Shown: positions 49,687-58,308 of the stretch, one piece after another
Layout: each line of letters begins with the position of its first letter
How positions within the stretch are numbered: the first letter of the stretch is position 1
Assembly (NCBI RefSeq): GCF_002214185.1
Contig: NZ_CP022161.1
Span: forward strand, 2,107,767-2,171,766
Length of the DNA stretch: 64,000 bases
Reading direction: 5' to 3'
Source of the DNA: Streptomyces capitiformicae
GTDB taxonomy: Bacteria > Actinomycetota > Actinomycetes > Streptomycetales > Streptomycetaceae
The notes under the pieces: model-generated
Seen by the model: the letters and a program-made list of their open reading frames with translations, nothing else
What the model was told of the DNA's origin: nothing
Database searches by the model: none
Program-made: the position numbers and the translations under genes

Positions 49687-50775
49687 ATGTCCTCCGCGCT
49701 GACCGATCTTTTTCCGCTTCCGATCGTGCAGGCCCCGATGGCGGGCGGTGTATCCGTCCCGCGACTGGCCGCTGCCGTTTCCGAAGCGGGTGGGCTGGGG
49801 TTTCTCGCCGCCGGATACAAGACGGCGGACGGCATGTATCAGGAGATCAAGCAGCTCAGGGGGCTGACGGGGCGCCCCTTCGGGGTGAACCTGTTCATGC
49901 CGCAGCCGGAGCACGGCGACCCCGCGGCGGTCGAGGTGTACGCCGAGCAGCTGGCCGGTGAGGCCGCCTGGTACAAGGCCGACCTGGGGGATCCCGACAG
50001 CGGGCGGGACGACGGCTACGAGGCGAAGATCGCGGTGCTGCTCGACGACCCGGTGCCCGTCGTGTCGTTCCACTTCGGCTGCCCCACGCCCGAGGTGATC
50101 GACTCCCTCGCCCGCAAGGGCACGCTGACCCTGGTCACCGCGACCTCGGCGGAGGAGGCGCAGGCCGTGGAGCGGTCGGGCGCCCATGCGGTGATCGTGC
50201 AGGGCATGGAGGCCGGCGGCCACCAGGGCACCCACCGGGACGACCCGGAGAGGGACTGCGCCGGCATCGGGCTGCTCTCCCTGCTCGCCCAGGTCCGCGA
50301 GGCCGTGGCCCTGCCCGTCGTCGCGGCCGGCGGCATCATGCGCGGCAGTCAGATCGCGGCCCTCCTCACCGCCGGCGCGAGCGCCGCCCAGCTCGGCACG
50401 GCCTTCCTCGCCACCCCCGAGTCCGGCGCCCACGCCGTGCACAAGCAGGCGCTGACCAACCCCCTCTTCGTCCGTACGGAGCTGACCCGCGCCTTCTCGG
50501 GGCGGCCGGCCCGTGGCCTGGTCAACCGTTTCATGCGCGAGCACGGCCCCTACGCGCCCGTCGCCTACCCCGAGGTACACCACCTCACCTCGCCGCTGCG
50601 CAAAGCCGCCGCCGCGGCCGGGGACACGCAGGGCATGGCCCTGTGGGCCGGGCAGGGGCACCGGATGGCGCGGGAACTGCCGGCCGGGGAGCTGGTGGAG
50701 GTGCTGGCCGCCGAGATCGCCGCCGCCGCGGGCGGGAGCGGGGCCGGGGGCGTGTCCCGGGGTGATGTGCGATGA
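49687..50775 (+). CDS. Nitronate monooxygenase (2-nitropropane dioxygenase family)
   Basis: 362 residues, FMN-binding TIM barrel. Features: FPLPIVQAPMAGGVSVPRLAAAVSEAGGLGFLAAGY, VVSFHFGCP, ADAVIVQGMEAGGHQGTHR (written AHAVIVQGMEAGGHQGTH), VVAAGGIMRGSQIAALLTAGASAAQLGTAFLATPESG. The enzyme oxidises nitronates such as propionate 3-nitronate. The stop overlaps the rsmE start (ATGA), so it is coupled to it. The class of nitronate monooxygenase and the real substrate are not resolvable from sequence. Confidence 0.92.
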   Translation: MSSALTDLFPLPIVQAPMAGGVSVPRLAAAVSEAGGLGFLAAGYKTADGMYQEIKQLRGLTGRPFGVNLFMPQPEHGDPAAVEVYAEQLAGEAAWYKADLGDPDSGRDDGYEAKIAVLLDDPVPVVSFHFGCPTPEVIDSLARKGTLTLVTATSAEEAQAVERSGAHAVIVQGMEAGGHQGTHRDDPERDCAGIGLLSLLAQVREAVALPVVAAGGIMRGSQIAALLTAGASAAQLGTAFLATPESGAHAVHKQALTNPLFVRTELTRAFSGRPARGLVNRFMREHGPYAPVAYPEVHHLTSPLRKAAAAAGDTQGMALWAGQGHRMARELPAGELVEVLAAEIAAAAGGSGAGGVSRGDVR

Positions 50776-51521
50776 CCGCGCCCGTCTTCGTCGTCGACTC
50801 GCTCGTGCTGCCGGACGGGTGCGGTGGGGAGTTCGTCCTCGATGGGCCGGAAGGGCGGCATGCCGTCTCCGTGAAGCGGCTGCGCGCCGGCGAGGACGTG
50901 GTCCTCACGGACGGGCGCGGGCGGTGGGCGGAGGGGGTCGTCAAGGCCGCCGAGGGCAAGGACCGGCTCGTGGTGATGGATCTGGAGACCGTCCACGAGG
51001 AGCCGCCGGCGCAGCCCCGTATCACCGTCGTCCAGGCGTTGCCCAAGGGGGACCGGGGGGAGCTGGCCGTCGAGACCATGACCGAGGTCGGGATCGACGC
51101 GATCGTGCCGTGGGCCGCGGGGCGCTGCATCACGCAGTGGAAGGGCGAGCGGGGGGTCAAGGCGCTCACCAAGTGGCGGGCCACGGCTCGGGAGGCGGGG
51201 AAGCAGTCGCGGCGGGTGCGGTTTCCCGAGGTCGGGGAGCTGGCGAGTAGCAAGCAGGTCGCCGGGCTTCTTGCGGGGGCGGATTTCGCGGCCGTGCTGC
51301 ATGAGAGCGGGGAGGGGACTCTGGCCACCGCCGCGTTGCCCTCGGCCGGGGAGATCGTGCTCGTTGTGGGGCCCGAAGGGGGTGTGTCTCCGGAGGAGCT
51401 GGCGCTGTTCGCGGAGGCTGGGGCCGCGGCGTATCGGCTGGGGCCGAGTGTGTTGCGTACGTCGACCGCCGGGACGGCGGCGGGGGCGTTGCTGCTGGGC
51501 CGTACCGGTCGCTGGTCCTGA
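50772..51521 (+). CDS. rsmE: 16S rRNA (uracil-1498-N3)-methyltransferase
   Basis: 249 residues. SPOUT-class methyltransferase: a PUA-like N-terminus (FVLDGPEGRHAVSVKRLRAGEDVVLTDGRG) and the knot domain with VQALPKGDRGELAVETMTEVGIDAIVPWAAGR, VVGPEGGVSPEELALF and LGPSVLRTSTAGTAA at the end. It methylates U1498 of 16S rRNA. It overlaps the previous gene by four bases; hrcA-dnaJ-rsmE is a common cluster. Confidence 0.95.
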   Translation: MTAPVFVVDSLVLPDGCGGEFVLDGPEGRHAVSVKRLRAGEDVVLTDGRGRWAEGVVKAAEGKDRLVVMDLETVHEEPPAQPRITVVQALPKGDRGELAVETMTEVGIDAIVPWAAGRCITQWKGERGVKALTKWRATAREAGKQSRRVRFPEVGELASSKQVAGLLAGADFAAVLHESGEGTLATAALPSAGEIVLVVGPEGGVSPEELALFAEAGAAAYRLGPSVLRTSTAGTAAGALLLGRTGRWS

Positions 51522-51540
51522 GAGGGGTTCGCCCCCGCTG

Positions 51541-51608
51541 CCCCTGCTTTTCAGGGGCGCGGGGCTGTGACATATGCGGCTCCGCCGCGTGGGCGCGAAC
51601 AACCCCCG
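51541..51608. repeat. Dispersed palindromic repeat
   Basis: CTTTTCAGGGGCGCGGGGCTGTGACATATGCGGCTCCGCCGCGTGGGCGCGAAC is nearly identical to the second half of the block at 49553-49605. Immediately upstream, CGCCCCCGCTGCCCCTG is a truncated copy of the 3'-gene module. Confidence 0.85.
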
Positions 51609-51694
51609 CTCACCCGCACCCGCCAACGCACCCGATCTCGCCTTGGCTGTAGGCCGTCTTTCGCGGCGACCCACGGAGTGGCACGCTGCCGTGT

Positions 51695-52270
51695 ATGCGG
51701 GCGTTGAGGCTTATCAGGGCGTACCGGACGGGTGGGCGTCGGGCTCTGCTGGGTGTGGGGCTCGGGGTCGGGGCCGTCGTGGGGCTGGTGGGCTGCGAGA
51801 TGGGGGACGGGCTCAGCACCGGAGCTGTCGCCTATACGACGGATCACATGGGGACCAAGGAGCTTGAGCGGCAGGGCCTCGACGTCCAGTGGCTCAACTG
51901 CACGGCCTCGTACGACAACAGCGACAACAGCGGCACCGGCGACAATCGGTCACAGTCGGCTTCTCCCTCCGTCAACACCGTCGCGAACGTCGACTGCAAG
52001 GGCGAGGACAAGAAGGGGCGCGAGATCACCCTCACCGGGAAGGTGACGCAGGAGGTCAACGGGAAGTGCGTACGGGGGGATCTGACCGCGAAGGTCGACG
52101 GCAAGGAGTGGTTCCACGTCGACGTGCTGGGCAACTGCAACGCCCCCGACCCCACGCCGACTCCCGGCTCGCCCGACCAGCCGGGGCGGCCCGGGCCCAC
52201 CGTGACGGTCACCGTCACCCAGACCATCTGGTGCCAGAAGGATCCGCAGTGCTGGCCCGAGGGCAAGTGA
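51695..52270 (+). CDS. Putative lipoprotein of unknown function
   Basis: 191 residues. A signal with basic start (MRALRLIRAYRTGGRR), hydrophobic stretch (ALLGVGLGVGAVVGLVG) and lipobox LVGC, so Cys is the likely lipid-modified residue 34. The mature part has three further cysteine pairs or singles (NCTASY, DCKGED, KCVRG, NCNAP) that may form disulfides, and a Pro/Thr-rich C-terminal stalk with a TVTVTVTQT strand. It follows rsmE after a repeat block and precedes the tricorn gene. No known family motif. Confidence 0.78.
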   Translation: MRALRLIRAYRTGGRRALLGVGLGVGAVVGLVGCEMGDGLSTGAVAYTTDHMGTKELERQGLDVQWLNCTASYDNSDNSGTGDNRSQSASPSVNTVANVDCKGEDKKGREITLTGKVTQEVNGKCVRGDLTAKVDGKEWFHVDVLGNCNAPDPTPTPGSPDQPGRPGPTVTVTVTQTIWCQKDPQCWPEGK

Positions 52271-52341
52271 GGGAGTCCGACAACTGCCGTTCGCCTCGGG
52301 CGACATGATCCAACCCCCTCCCAATCTGCCCGTACGCTGCT

Positions 52342-52354
52342 TACAGTGACCGGG
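52342..52354 (+). promoter_or_regulatory. Leaderless-type -10 element of the tricorn gene
   Basis: TACAGT at 52342-52347, six bases before GTG 52354; no Shine-Dalgarno sequence. Confidence 0.55.
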
Positions 52355-55300
52355 TGACTCAGTCCGCACTGTCCTCGCAGCCAGCGTCAGCGTCGTCCGT
52401 ATCGTCCGTATCGACGGTATCGTCCGTATCGCTCGGGTATTTCCGATACCCGCATCTGCATGGCGACTTGGTCGCCTTCACCGCCGAGGACGACGTATGG
52501 GTCGCCCCCCTCGACGGTGGCCGCGCCTGGCGGGTCAGCGCGGACAACACGCCCGTGAACCATCCGCGGATCTCCCCGGACGGCACCACCGTCGCGTGGA
52601 CGTCCACACGTGACGGCGCGCCCGAGGTGCATGTGGCGCCCCTCGACGGTGGGCCCGCCAAACGCCTCACGTATTGGGGCAGTTGGCGGACCCAGGTGCG
52701 CGGCTGGACCCCGGACGGGCAGGTCCTCGCGCTCAGTACGCAGGGCCAGGCCAGCCTGCGGCGGAGCTGGGCGCGGGCCGTGCCGCTCGACGGAGGTCCG
52801 GCCACCACACTGCCGTACGGGCCGGTCGGCCATGTCGCCTACGGGCCCGCCACCGTGCTGCTGTCGGCGCCGATGGGGCGTGAGGCCGCCTGGTGGAAGC
52901 GGTACAGGGGCGGTACGGCGGGCAAGTTGTGGATCGATCGCGAGGGCGACGGGGAATTCGTCCGGCTGCACGAGGGGCTGGACGGCAACCTCGAATACCC
53001 CTTGTGGGTGGGGATGGGGGTCCCCCCGCTCGAGCGAAGTCGAGAGTGGGGGAGGATCGCTTTTCTGTCCGACCACGAGGGCGTGGGGGCGCTGTATTCG
53101 TCCCTCGCCGATGGGTCGGATCTTCGGCGGCACACGCCTGTGGACGGCTTCTATGCCCGGCATGCGGCCACCGACGGGTCGCGGGTCGTGTACGCATCCG
53201 CCGGTGAGCTGTGGCTGCTCGATGATCTGGACGGGGCCGAGCCCCGGCGGCTCGACTTCCGGCTGGGTGGGCAGCGGGTCGATCTTCAGCCCTTCCCGGT
53301 GAACGCCTCCCGGTGGTTCGGGTCCGCGTCGCCCGACCACACCGCGCGGGGCAGCGCCGTCGCCGTGCGCGGCGGAGTCCACTGGGTCACCCATCGTTCC
53401 GGGCCCGCCCGGGCACTCGCCGCCGAGCACGGGGTGCGGGCGCGGCTGCCCCGTACCTTCCGGGTGGAGGGCGAGGAGTGGGTGGTGTGGGTGACGGACG
53501 CGGAGGGCGACGACGCGCTGGAGTTCGCGCCGGCGACCGGTGTCGGGCCGGGCGCCACCCCGCGTCGGCTCGCCGCCGGACAGCTGGGCCGGGTGCTGGG
53601 GCTGGCCATGGCGCCCGACGGCAGCCGGGCCGCCGTCGCCGCGCACGACGGGCGGGTACTGCTCGTCGAGCGGGAGACGGGCGAGGTGCGAGAGGTCGAC
53701 CGGAGCGAGGACGGGGAGGTGTCCGGGCTCGTCTTCTCGCCGGACTCCGCCTGGCTCGCCTGGTCGCACCCGGGGCCGCGACCGCTGCGCCATCTCAAGC
53801 TCGCCAACACGGCCGACCTGTCGGTCACCGAGGCGACCCCGCTCCGCTTCCAGGACTTCTCGCCGACGTTCACACTCGACGGCAAACACCTGGCCTTCCT
53901 CTCGGCCCGTGCCTTCGACCCGGTCTACGACGAACACGTCTTCGACCTTCACTTCGTCAGCGGCGCCCGTCCGCACCTCATCACCCTCGCCGCGACCACG
54001 CCGTCCCCGTTCGGGCCGCAGCGTCACGGGCGGCCGTTCGAGGCGCCGGAGAAGGACGAGACCCCGGACAGCGAGGGCACCCCCGCGACCCGGGTCGATC
54101 TCGAAGGGCTCGCCGACCGGATCGTCCCGTTCCCCGTCGAGGCCGCCCGCTACTCGACGTTGTGTGCCGCCAAGGACGGCGTCCTGTGGCTGCGCCACCC
54201 GGTCACCGGTGTCCTCGGGCACTCCCGCGCCACCCCCGACGACCCCGACCCGAAGACCTCCCTGGAGCGCTACGACCTCGCCCAGCGACGCCTCGAGTAC
54301 CTCGCCTCCGACGCCGACCACTTCGCGGTCAGCGGCGACGGCAAGCGGGTGCTGCTGTGGACCGACGGCAAGCTCAAGGTCGTACCGAGCGACCGGCGCG
54401 CCTCGAACGACGACGAGAGCGACAGCAACATCACCGTCGACCTCGGCCGCGTACGGCAGACCGTCGACCCGGCCGCCGAGTGGCGGCAGATGTACGACGA
54501 GACCGGCCGCCTCATGCGGGACAACTTCTGGCGGCCGGACCTGGCCGGGGTCGACTGGGACGGGGTCCTGGACCGGTACCGGCCCGTCCTGGACAGGGTG
54601 GCCACGCACGACGATCTCGTCGACCTCCTATGGGAGGTGCAGGGCGAACTGGGCACGTCCCACGCATACGTGATGCCCCGCGGCGGCGGTGGCTCCGGCG
54701 ACCGGCGGCAGGGGCTGCTCGGCGCGGACATCTCCCGGCACGAGGACGGTCCCCAGGGGGCGCCGCTGTGGCGCATCGACCGGGTGCTGCCGTCCGAGAC
54801 CTCCGACCCCGACGCGCACGCGCCGCTCGCCGCGCCCGGGGTGGCGGTGCGGGCCGGGGACGCGATCATCGCCGTGGGCGGGCAGCCGGTCGATCCGGTG
54901 GCCGGGCCCGGGCCGCTGCTCGTCGGGACGGCGGGCAAGGCGGTCGAGCTGACGGTGCTGCCGTCGGGGGGTGGGGATCCCCGGCACGCGATCGTGGTGC
55001 CCATCTCGGACGAGGAGCCGTTGCGGTACCACGCGTGGGTCGCCGACCGGCGGGCGTATGTCCACGAGAAGTCCGGCGGGCGGCTCGGGTATCTGCACGT
55101 CCCCGACATGCAGGCGCCCGGGTGGGCCCAGATCCACCGGGATCTGCGGATCGAGGTCGCCCGGGAAGGGCTCGTCGTGGACGTCCGGGAGAACCGGGGC
55201 GGGCATACGTCCCAGCTGGTCGTCGAGAAGCTGGCCCGGCGGATCGTCGGGTGGGATCTGCCGCGTGGGATGCGGCCGTCGAGCTACCCCGACGACGCGC

Positions 55301-55671
55301 CTCGTGGGCCTGTCGTCGCCGTCGCCAACGAGTTCTCCGGGTCAGACGGGGACATCGTGAACGCGGCGATCAAGGCGCTCGGGATCGGGCCGGTCGTCGG
55401 TACGCGGACGTGGGGCGGGGTTGTCGGGATCGACAGCCGGTACCGGTTGGTGGACGGGACGTTGGTGACGCAGCCCAAGTACGCCTTCTGGTTGGAGGGG
55501 TACGAGTGGGGTGTCGAGAACCATGGCGTCGACCCGGACGTGGAGGTCTTCCAGACCCCGCAGGACTACGCGGCCGGCCGGGATCCCCAACTGGACGAGG
55601 CGATCCGGATCGCCTTGGCGGCGCTTGAGGAGAACCCGGCGAAGGCCGCTCCGCAGCTGCCGGGTTCATAA
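52354..55671 (+). CDS. Tricorn protease homologue
   Basis: 1105 residues, cytoplasmic. Tandem beta-propellers (about 30-670: repeated ...DGxxVAWTS..GxxEVHVAPLDGGPAKRL... blades), a C1 domain (EWRQMYDETGRLMRDNFW), a PDZ domain (about 785-870) and the S41-type catalytic core (VVDVRENRGGHTSQLV; nucleophile region NEFSGSDGDIVNAAIKALGIGPVVG). Tricorn cuts peptides released by the proteasome. The N-terminus is Ser/Val-rich from a TCGTCCGTA-type repeat. Odd: residues about 220-233 (MGVPPLERSREWG) are encoded by a copy of an intergenic repeat, so blade length is altered in frame. Leaderless-type start. Confidence 0.93.
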   Translation: MTQSALSSQPASASSVSSVSTVSSVSLGYFRYPHLHGDLVAFTAEDDVWVAPLDGGRAWRVSADNTPVNHPRISPDGTTVAWTSTRDGAPEVHVAPLDGGPAKRLTYWGSWRTQVRGWTPDGQVLALSTQGQASLRRSWARAVPLDGGPATTLPYGPVGHVAYGPATVLLSAPMGREAAWWKRYRGGTAGKLWIDREGDGEFVRLHEGLDGNLEYPLWVGMGVPPLERSREWGRIAFLSDHEGVGALYSSLADGSDLRRHTPVDGFYARHAATDGSRVVYASAGELWLLDDLDGAEPRRLDFRLGGQRVDLQPFPVNASRWFGSASPDHTARGSAVAVRGGVHWVTHRSGPARALAAEHGVRARLPRTFRVEGEEWVVWVTDAEGDDALEFAPATGVGPGATPRRLAAGQLGRVLGLAMAPDGSRAAVAAHDGRVLLVERETGEVREVDRSEDGEVSGLVFSPDSAWLAWSHPGPRPLRHLKLANTADLSVTEATPLRFQDFSPTFTLDGKHLAFLSARAFDPVYDEHVFDLHFVSGARPHLITLAATTPSPFGPQRHGRPFEAPEKDETPDSEGTPATRVDLEGLADRIVPFPVEAARYSTLCAAKDGVLWLRHPVTGVLGHSRATPDDPDPKTSLERYDLAQRRLEYLASDADHFAVSGDGKRVLLWTDGKLKVVPSDRRASNDDESDSNITVDLGRVRQTVDPAAEWRQMYDETGRLMRDNFWRPDLAGVDWDGVLDRYRPVLDRVATHDDLVDLLWEVQGELGTSHAYVMPRGGGGSGDRRQGLLGADISRHEDGPQGAPLWRIDRVLPSETSDPDAHAPLAAPGVAVRAGDAIIAVGGQPVDPVAGPGPLLVGTAGKAVELTVLPSGGGDPRHAIVVPISDEEPLRYHAWVADRRAYVHEKSGGRLGYLHVPDMQAPGWAQIHRDLRIEVAREGLVVDVRENRGGHTSQLVVEKLARRIVGWDLPRGMRPSSYPDDAPRGPVVAVANEFSGSDGDIVNAAIKALGIGPVVGTRTWGGVVGIDSRYRLVDGTLVTQPKYAFWLEGYEWGVENHGVDPDVEVFQTPQDYAAGRDPQLDEAIRIALAALEENPAKAAPQLPGS
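53012..53054. repeat. Dispersed repeat inserted in frame in the tricorn gene
   Basis: The reverse complement matches 31697-31741 over about 43 bases with one or two differences. It contains CCGCTCGAGCGAAGTCGAGAG. In-frame, it encodes MGVPPLERSREW between LWVG and GRIAFLSDHEG, where homologues would be contiguous. Confidence 0.88.
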
Positions 55672-55674
55672 GGT

Positions 55675-55950
55675 CTTTTTCGCCCCCGCCGCCCCTACCC
55701 GTCCCATCCAAAGGGGCTGCGCCCCTTCAACCCCCCTCCGCGGGAGAGCTCGGTCGGGTTGGTTCGTTGGCGGGTGCGGGCGGGTGGGGGCTTGTCGCGC
55801 AGTTCCCCGCGCCCCTGAAGGGGCGCGGGGAACTGCGCGAGCAACCAACGACTACCCGCGCGGATGAACGCACCCCGGCCACCCCCAGGAGCGGGTTGAA
55901 GGGGCGCAGCCCCTGGGGGATGGGAACGGGTAAGGGCGGCGGGGGCGGAA
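55675..55950. repeat. Composite long palindrome of dispersed repeat modules
   Basis: This 336-base gap has no gene. It reads: module CGCCCCCGCCGCCCCTACCCGTCCCATCC (55681-55709) plus GGGGCTGCGCCCCTTCAA; a central perfect palindrome with 22-base arms (55795-55816 and 55819-55840, loop GA); then the first modules again in reverse complement (55891-55950). The whole is a near-mirror about 270 bases long. Confidence 0.9.
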
Positions 55951-56007
55951 ACCCTCGATACGATGCCGGGGTACGCGATCAACGCCGGCCGCCGAGGAGG
56001 GCACCGT

Positions 56008-56361
56008 ATGGCAGGGGAGCCGCAGGACGACTGTCTGTTCTGCAAGATCGTCGAGGGGCACGTCCCGGCGACCATCGTGCGGGAGACGGAGACGACCGTC
56101 GCGTTCCGGGACATCAATCCCCAGGCACCGACCCACGTGCTGGTCATCCCGAAGGCCCACTACCCGGACGCCGCCACCCTCGCCACCGCTGCCCCCGCCC
56201 TCGCCGCGGACATCCTGCGCGAGACCCAGGCCGTCGCCGACGAGGACAAGCTGGAGAGCTACCGGATCGTCTTCAACACCGGCAGCGGCGCCGGCCAGAC
56301 CGTCTGGCACGCCCACGCACACGTCATCGGCGGCCGCGGCCTGCAGTGGCCCCCCGGGTAA
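56008..56361 (+). CDS. HIT family protein (Hint-like)
   Basis: 117 residues. HIT hydrolases cleave nucleoside phosphoramidates and similar. Features: CLFCKIVEGHVPATIVRETE, FRDINPQAPTHVLVIPKAHY, VFNTGSGAGQTVWHAHAHVIGGRGLQWPPG, with the histidine triad HAHAH. Start at ATG 56008 with GGAGG upstream; a longer frame from 55963 is unlikely. It precedes RNase Z by six bases, so the two form an operon. Confidence 0.93.
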   Translation: MAGEPQDDCLFCKIVEGHVPATIVRETETTVAFRDINPQAPTHVLVIPKAHYPDAATLATAAPALAADILRETQAVADEDKLESYRIVFNTGSGAGQTVWHAHAHVIGGRGLQWPPG

Positions 56362-56367
56362 CCAGCC

Positions 56368-57276
56368 GTGTCCGTACGTGAATTGGTCGTCCTCGGCACC
56401 GCCAGCCAGGTCCCGACCCGGCACCGCAACCACAACGGCTACCTGCTGCGCTGGGACGCCGAGGGGATCATGTTCGATCCCGGCGAGGGCACACAGCGCC
56501 AGATGCTGCGCGCCGGGGTCGCCGCACACGACCTCAACCGCATATGCGTCACCCACTTCCACGGCGACCACTCCCTCGGCCTCGCGGGTGTCATCCAGCG
56601 CGTCAACCTCGACCGTGTCCCGCACGACGTCACCGCGCACTACCCGCGCTCCGGACAGCGGTTCTTCGACCGGCTGCGGTACGCCACCGCGTACCGGGAG
56701 ACGGTCCAGCTGATCGAGGCGCCCGTCGACGGCGAGGGCGGAGTGCTGGCGGCCACCCCTTCGTACACGCTCGACGCGCGCAGGCTCTCCCACCCCGTCG
56801 AGTCGTACGGCTACCGGCTCGTCGAGCCCGACGGGCGGCGGATGCTGCCGGAGCGGCTCGCCGAGTACGGGATCAGGGGACCGGACATCGGGCGTATCCA
56901 GCGGGAGGGCGCGATGGGTGATGTCTCGCTGGACGACGTGAGCGAGGTGCGGCGCGGACAGCGGTTCGCGTTCGTCATGGACACAAGGCTGTGTGACGGG
57001 GTCTACGCCCTCGCGGACGCCGCCGACATGCTCGTCATCGAGTCCACGTTCCTCGACGAGGACATCGAACTCGCCGTGGAGTACGGCCACTTGACCGCCG
57101 GTCAGGCTGCCTCTGTCGCCCGCGACTGCGGCGTACGGCATCTCGTGCTCACCCACTTCAGCCAGCGCTACTCCGAGCCGGCGGAGTTCGAACGGCAGGC
57201 GCGGGCCGCCGGGTTCGAGGGAGAGCTGAGCGTGGCGCACGATCTGATGCGAGTGCCGCTTCCGAAACGGCGGTGA
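56368..57276 (+). CDS. rnz: Ribonuclease Z
   Basis: 302 residues. Matures tRNA 3' ends lacking encoded CCA; both tRNA-Ala genes in this window need such processing. Metal motif [11 protein letters not shown] near residue 64, with [24 protein letters not shown] start ([23 protein letters not shown]), [26 protein letters not shown], and [17 protein letters not shown] 56368 six bases after the HIT gene. Its stop lies within the next gene's alternative GTGA start. Confidence 0.93.
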   Translation: MSVRELVVLGTASQVPTRHRNHNGYLLRWDAEGIMFDPGEGTQRQMLRAGVAAHDLNRICVTHFHGDHSLGLAGVIQRVNLDRVPHDVTAHYPRSGQRFFDRLRYATAYRETVQLIEAPVDGEGGVLAATPSYTLDARRLSHPVESYGYRLVEPDGRRMLPERLAEYGIRGPDIGRIQREGAMGDVSLDDVSEVRRGQRFAFVMDTRLCDGVYALADAADMLVIESTFLDEDIELAVEYGHLTAGQAASVARDCGVRHLVLTHFSQRYSEPAEFERQARAAGFEGELSVAHDLMRVPLPKRR

Positions 57277-57284
57277 AGCGGCCG

Positions 57285-57297
57285 TACGATGCTTTGA
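57285..57297 (+). promoter_or_regulatory. Leaderless-type -10 element
   Basis: TACGAT at 57285-57290, six bases before ATG 57297 of the deaminase gene; no Shine-Dalgarno sequence. Confidence 0.5.
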
Positions 57298-58289
57298 TGC
57301 CCCTCCCCAAAGCCGAACTGCACCTCCACATCGAAGGCACCCTGGAGCCTGAGCTGGCCTTCGAGCTGGCTGCCCGCAACGGGGTCGCGCTGCCGTACGC
57401 GCACACGGACGCGCTCCGGAAGGCGTACGAGTTCGAGGACCTCCAGTCCTTTCTGAACCTGTACTACGAGCTGATGGCCGTGCTCCGCACCGAGCAGGAC
57501 TTCGCGGACCTCGCCGACGCCTACCTCGCCCGCGCCGCCGCCCAGGGGGTGCGGCACGCGGAGATCTTCTTCGATCCGCAGGCCCACCTCGCGCGGGGCG
57601 TGGGGATGGGGACGGTCGTCGAGGGGCTGTGGCGGGCGTTGGGGAGGAGCGAGGAGACTCATGGGGTCTCCACACAGCTGATCATGTGCTTTCTGCGGGA
57701 CGAGTCCGCCGCGTCGGCCATGGAGACGCTGGAGGCCGCCAAGCCGTACCTCGACCGGATCGTCGGCATCGGACTCGACTCCGCCGAGGTCGGGCATCCG
57801 CCGGTCAAGTTCCGCGAGGTGTACGAGGCCGCCGCGGCGCTCGGGCTGCGGCGGGTGGCGCACGCGGGGGAGGAGGGGCCGCCGTCGTACATCACCGAGG
57901 CCCTCGACGTCCTCGGGGTCGAGCGCGTCGACCACGGGCTGCGGTGCATGGAGGACCCGGCCCTCGTCGAGCGGCTGGTGCGGGAACGGGTGCCACTGAC
58001 GCTGTGCCCGCTGTCCAACGTCCGGCTGCGGACCGTCGACACCCTCGCCGAGCACCCCCTGCCCGCCATGCTCGACGCCGGCCTGCTGTGCACGGTCAAC
58101 TCCGACGACCCCGCCTACTTCGGCGGCTACGCCGGCGACAACTTCGACGCCGTACGCCGGATCCTCGGCCTGACCGACGAGCGGCTGCGCGAGCTCGCCC
58201 GCAACTCCTTCACCGCGTCCTTCCTGGCGCACGACGAGGAGCGGCGGGCCGGCTATCTCGCCGAGGTCGAGGCGTACGAGTTCGAGTGA
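57297..58289 (+). CDS. Adenosine/adenine deaminase family protein
   Basis: 330 residues. Metal-dependent amidohydrolase: KAELHLHIEGTLEPE (HxH metal site), the substrate/metal stretch RRVAHAGEEG, VDHGLRCMEDPALVERL, and CTVNSDDPAYFGGYAGDNF with the aspartates. The sequence is of the adenine/adenosine deaminase group (Add); which nucleobase or nucleoside is used cannot be fixed from sequence. ATG 57297 is preferred because of the -10 element six bases upstream; GTG 57273 overlapping the RNase Z stop is the alternative. Confidence 0.9.
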   Translation: MPLPKAELHLHIEGTLEPELAFELAARNGVALPYAHTDALRKAYEFEDLQSFLNLYYELMAVLRTEQDFADLADAYLARAAAQGVRHAEIFFDPQAHLARGVGMGTVVEGLWRALGRSEETHGVSTQLIMCFLRDESAASAMETLEAAKPYLDRIVGIGLDSAEVGHPPVKFREVYEAAAALGLRRVAHAGEEGPPSYITEALDVLGVERVDHGLRCMEDPALVERLVRERVPLTLCPLSNVRLRTVDTLAEHPLPAMLDAGLLCTVNSDDPAYFGGYAGDNFDAVRRILGLTDERLRELARNSFTASFLAHDEERRAGYLAEVEAYEFE

Positions 58290-58308
58290 GCGGGGCTCGG
58301 AGCGGGGT

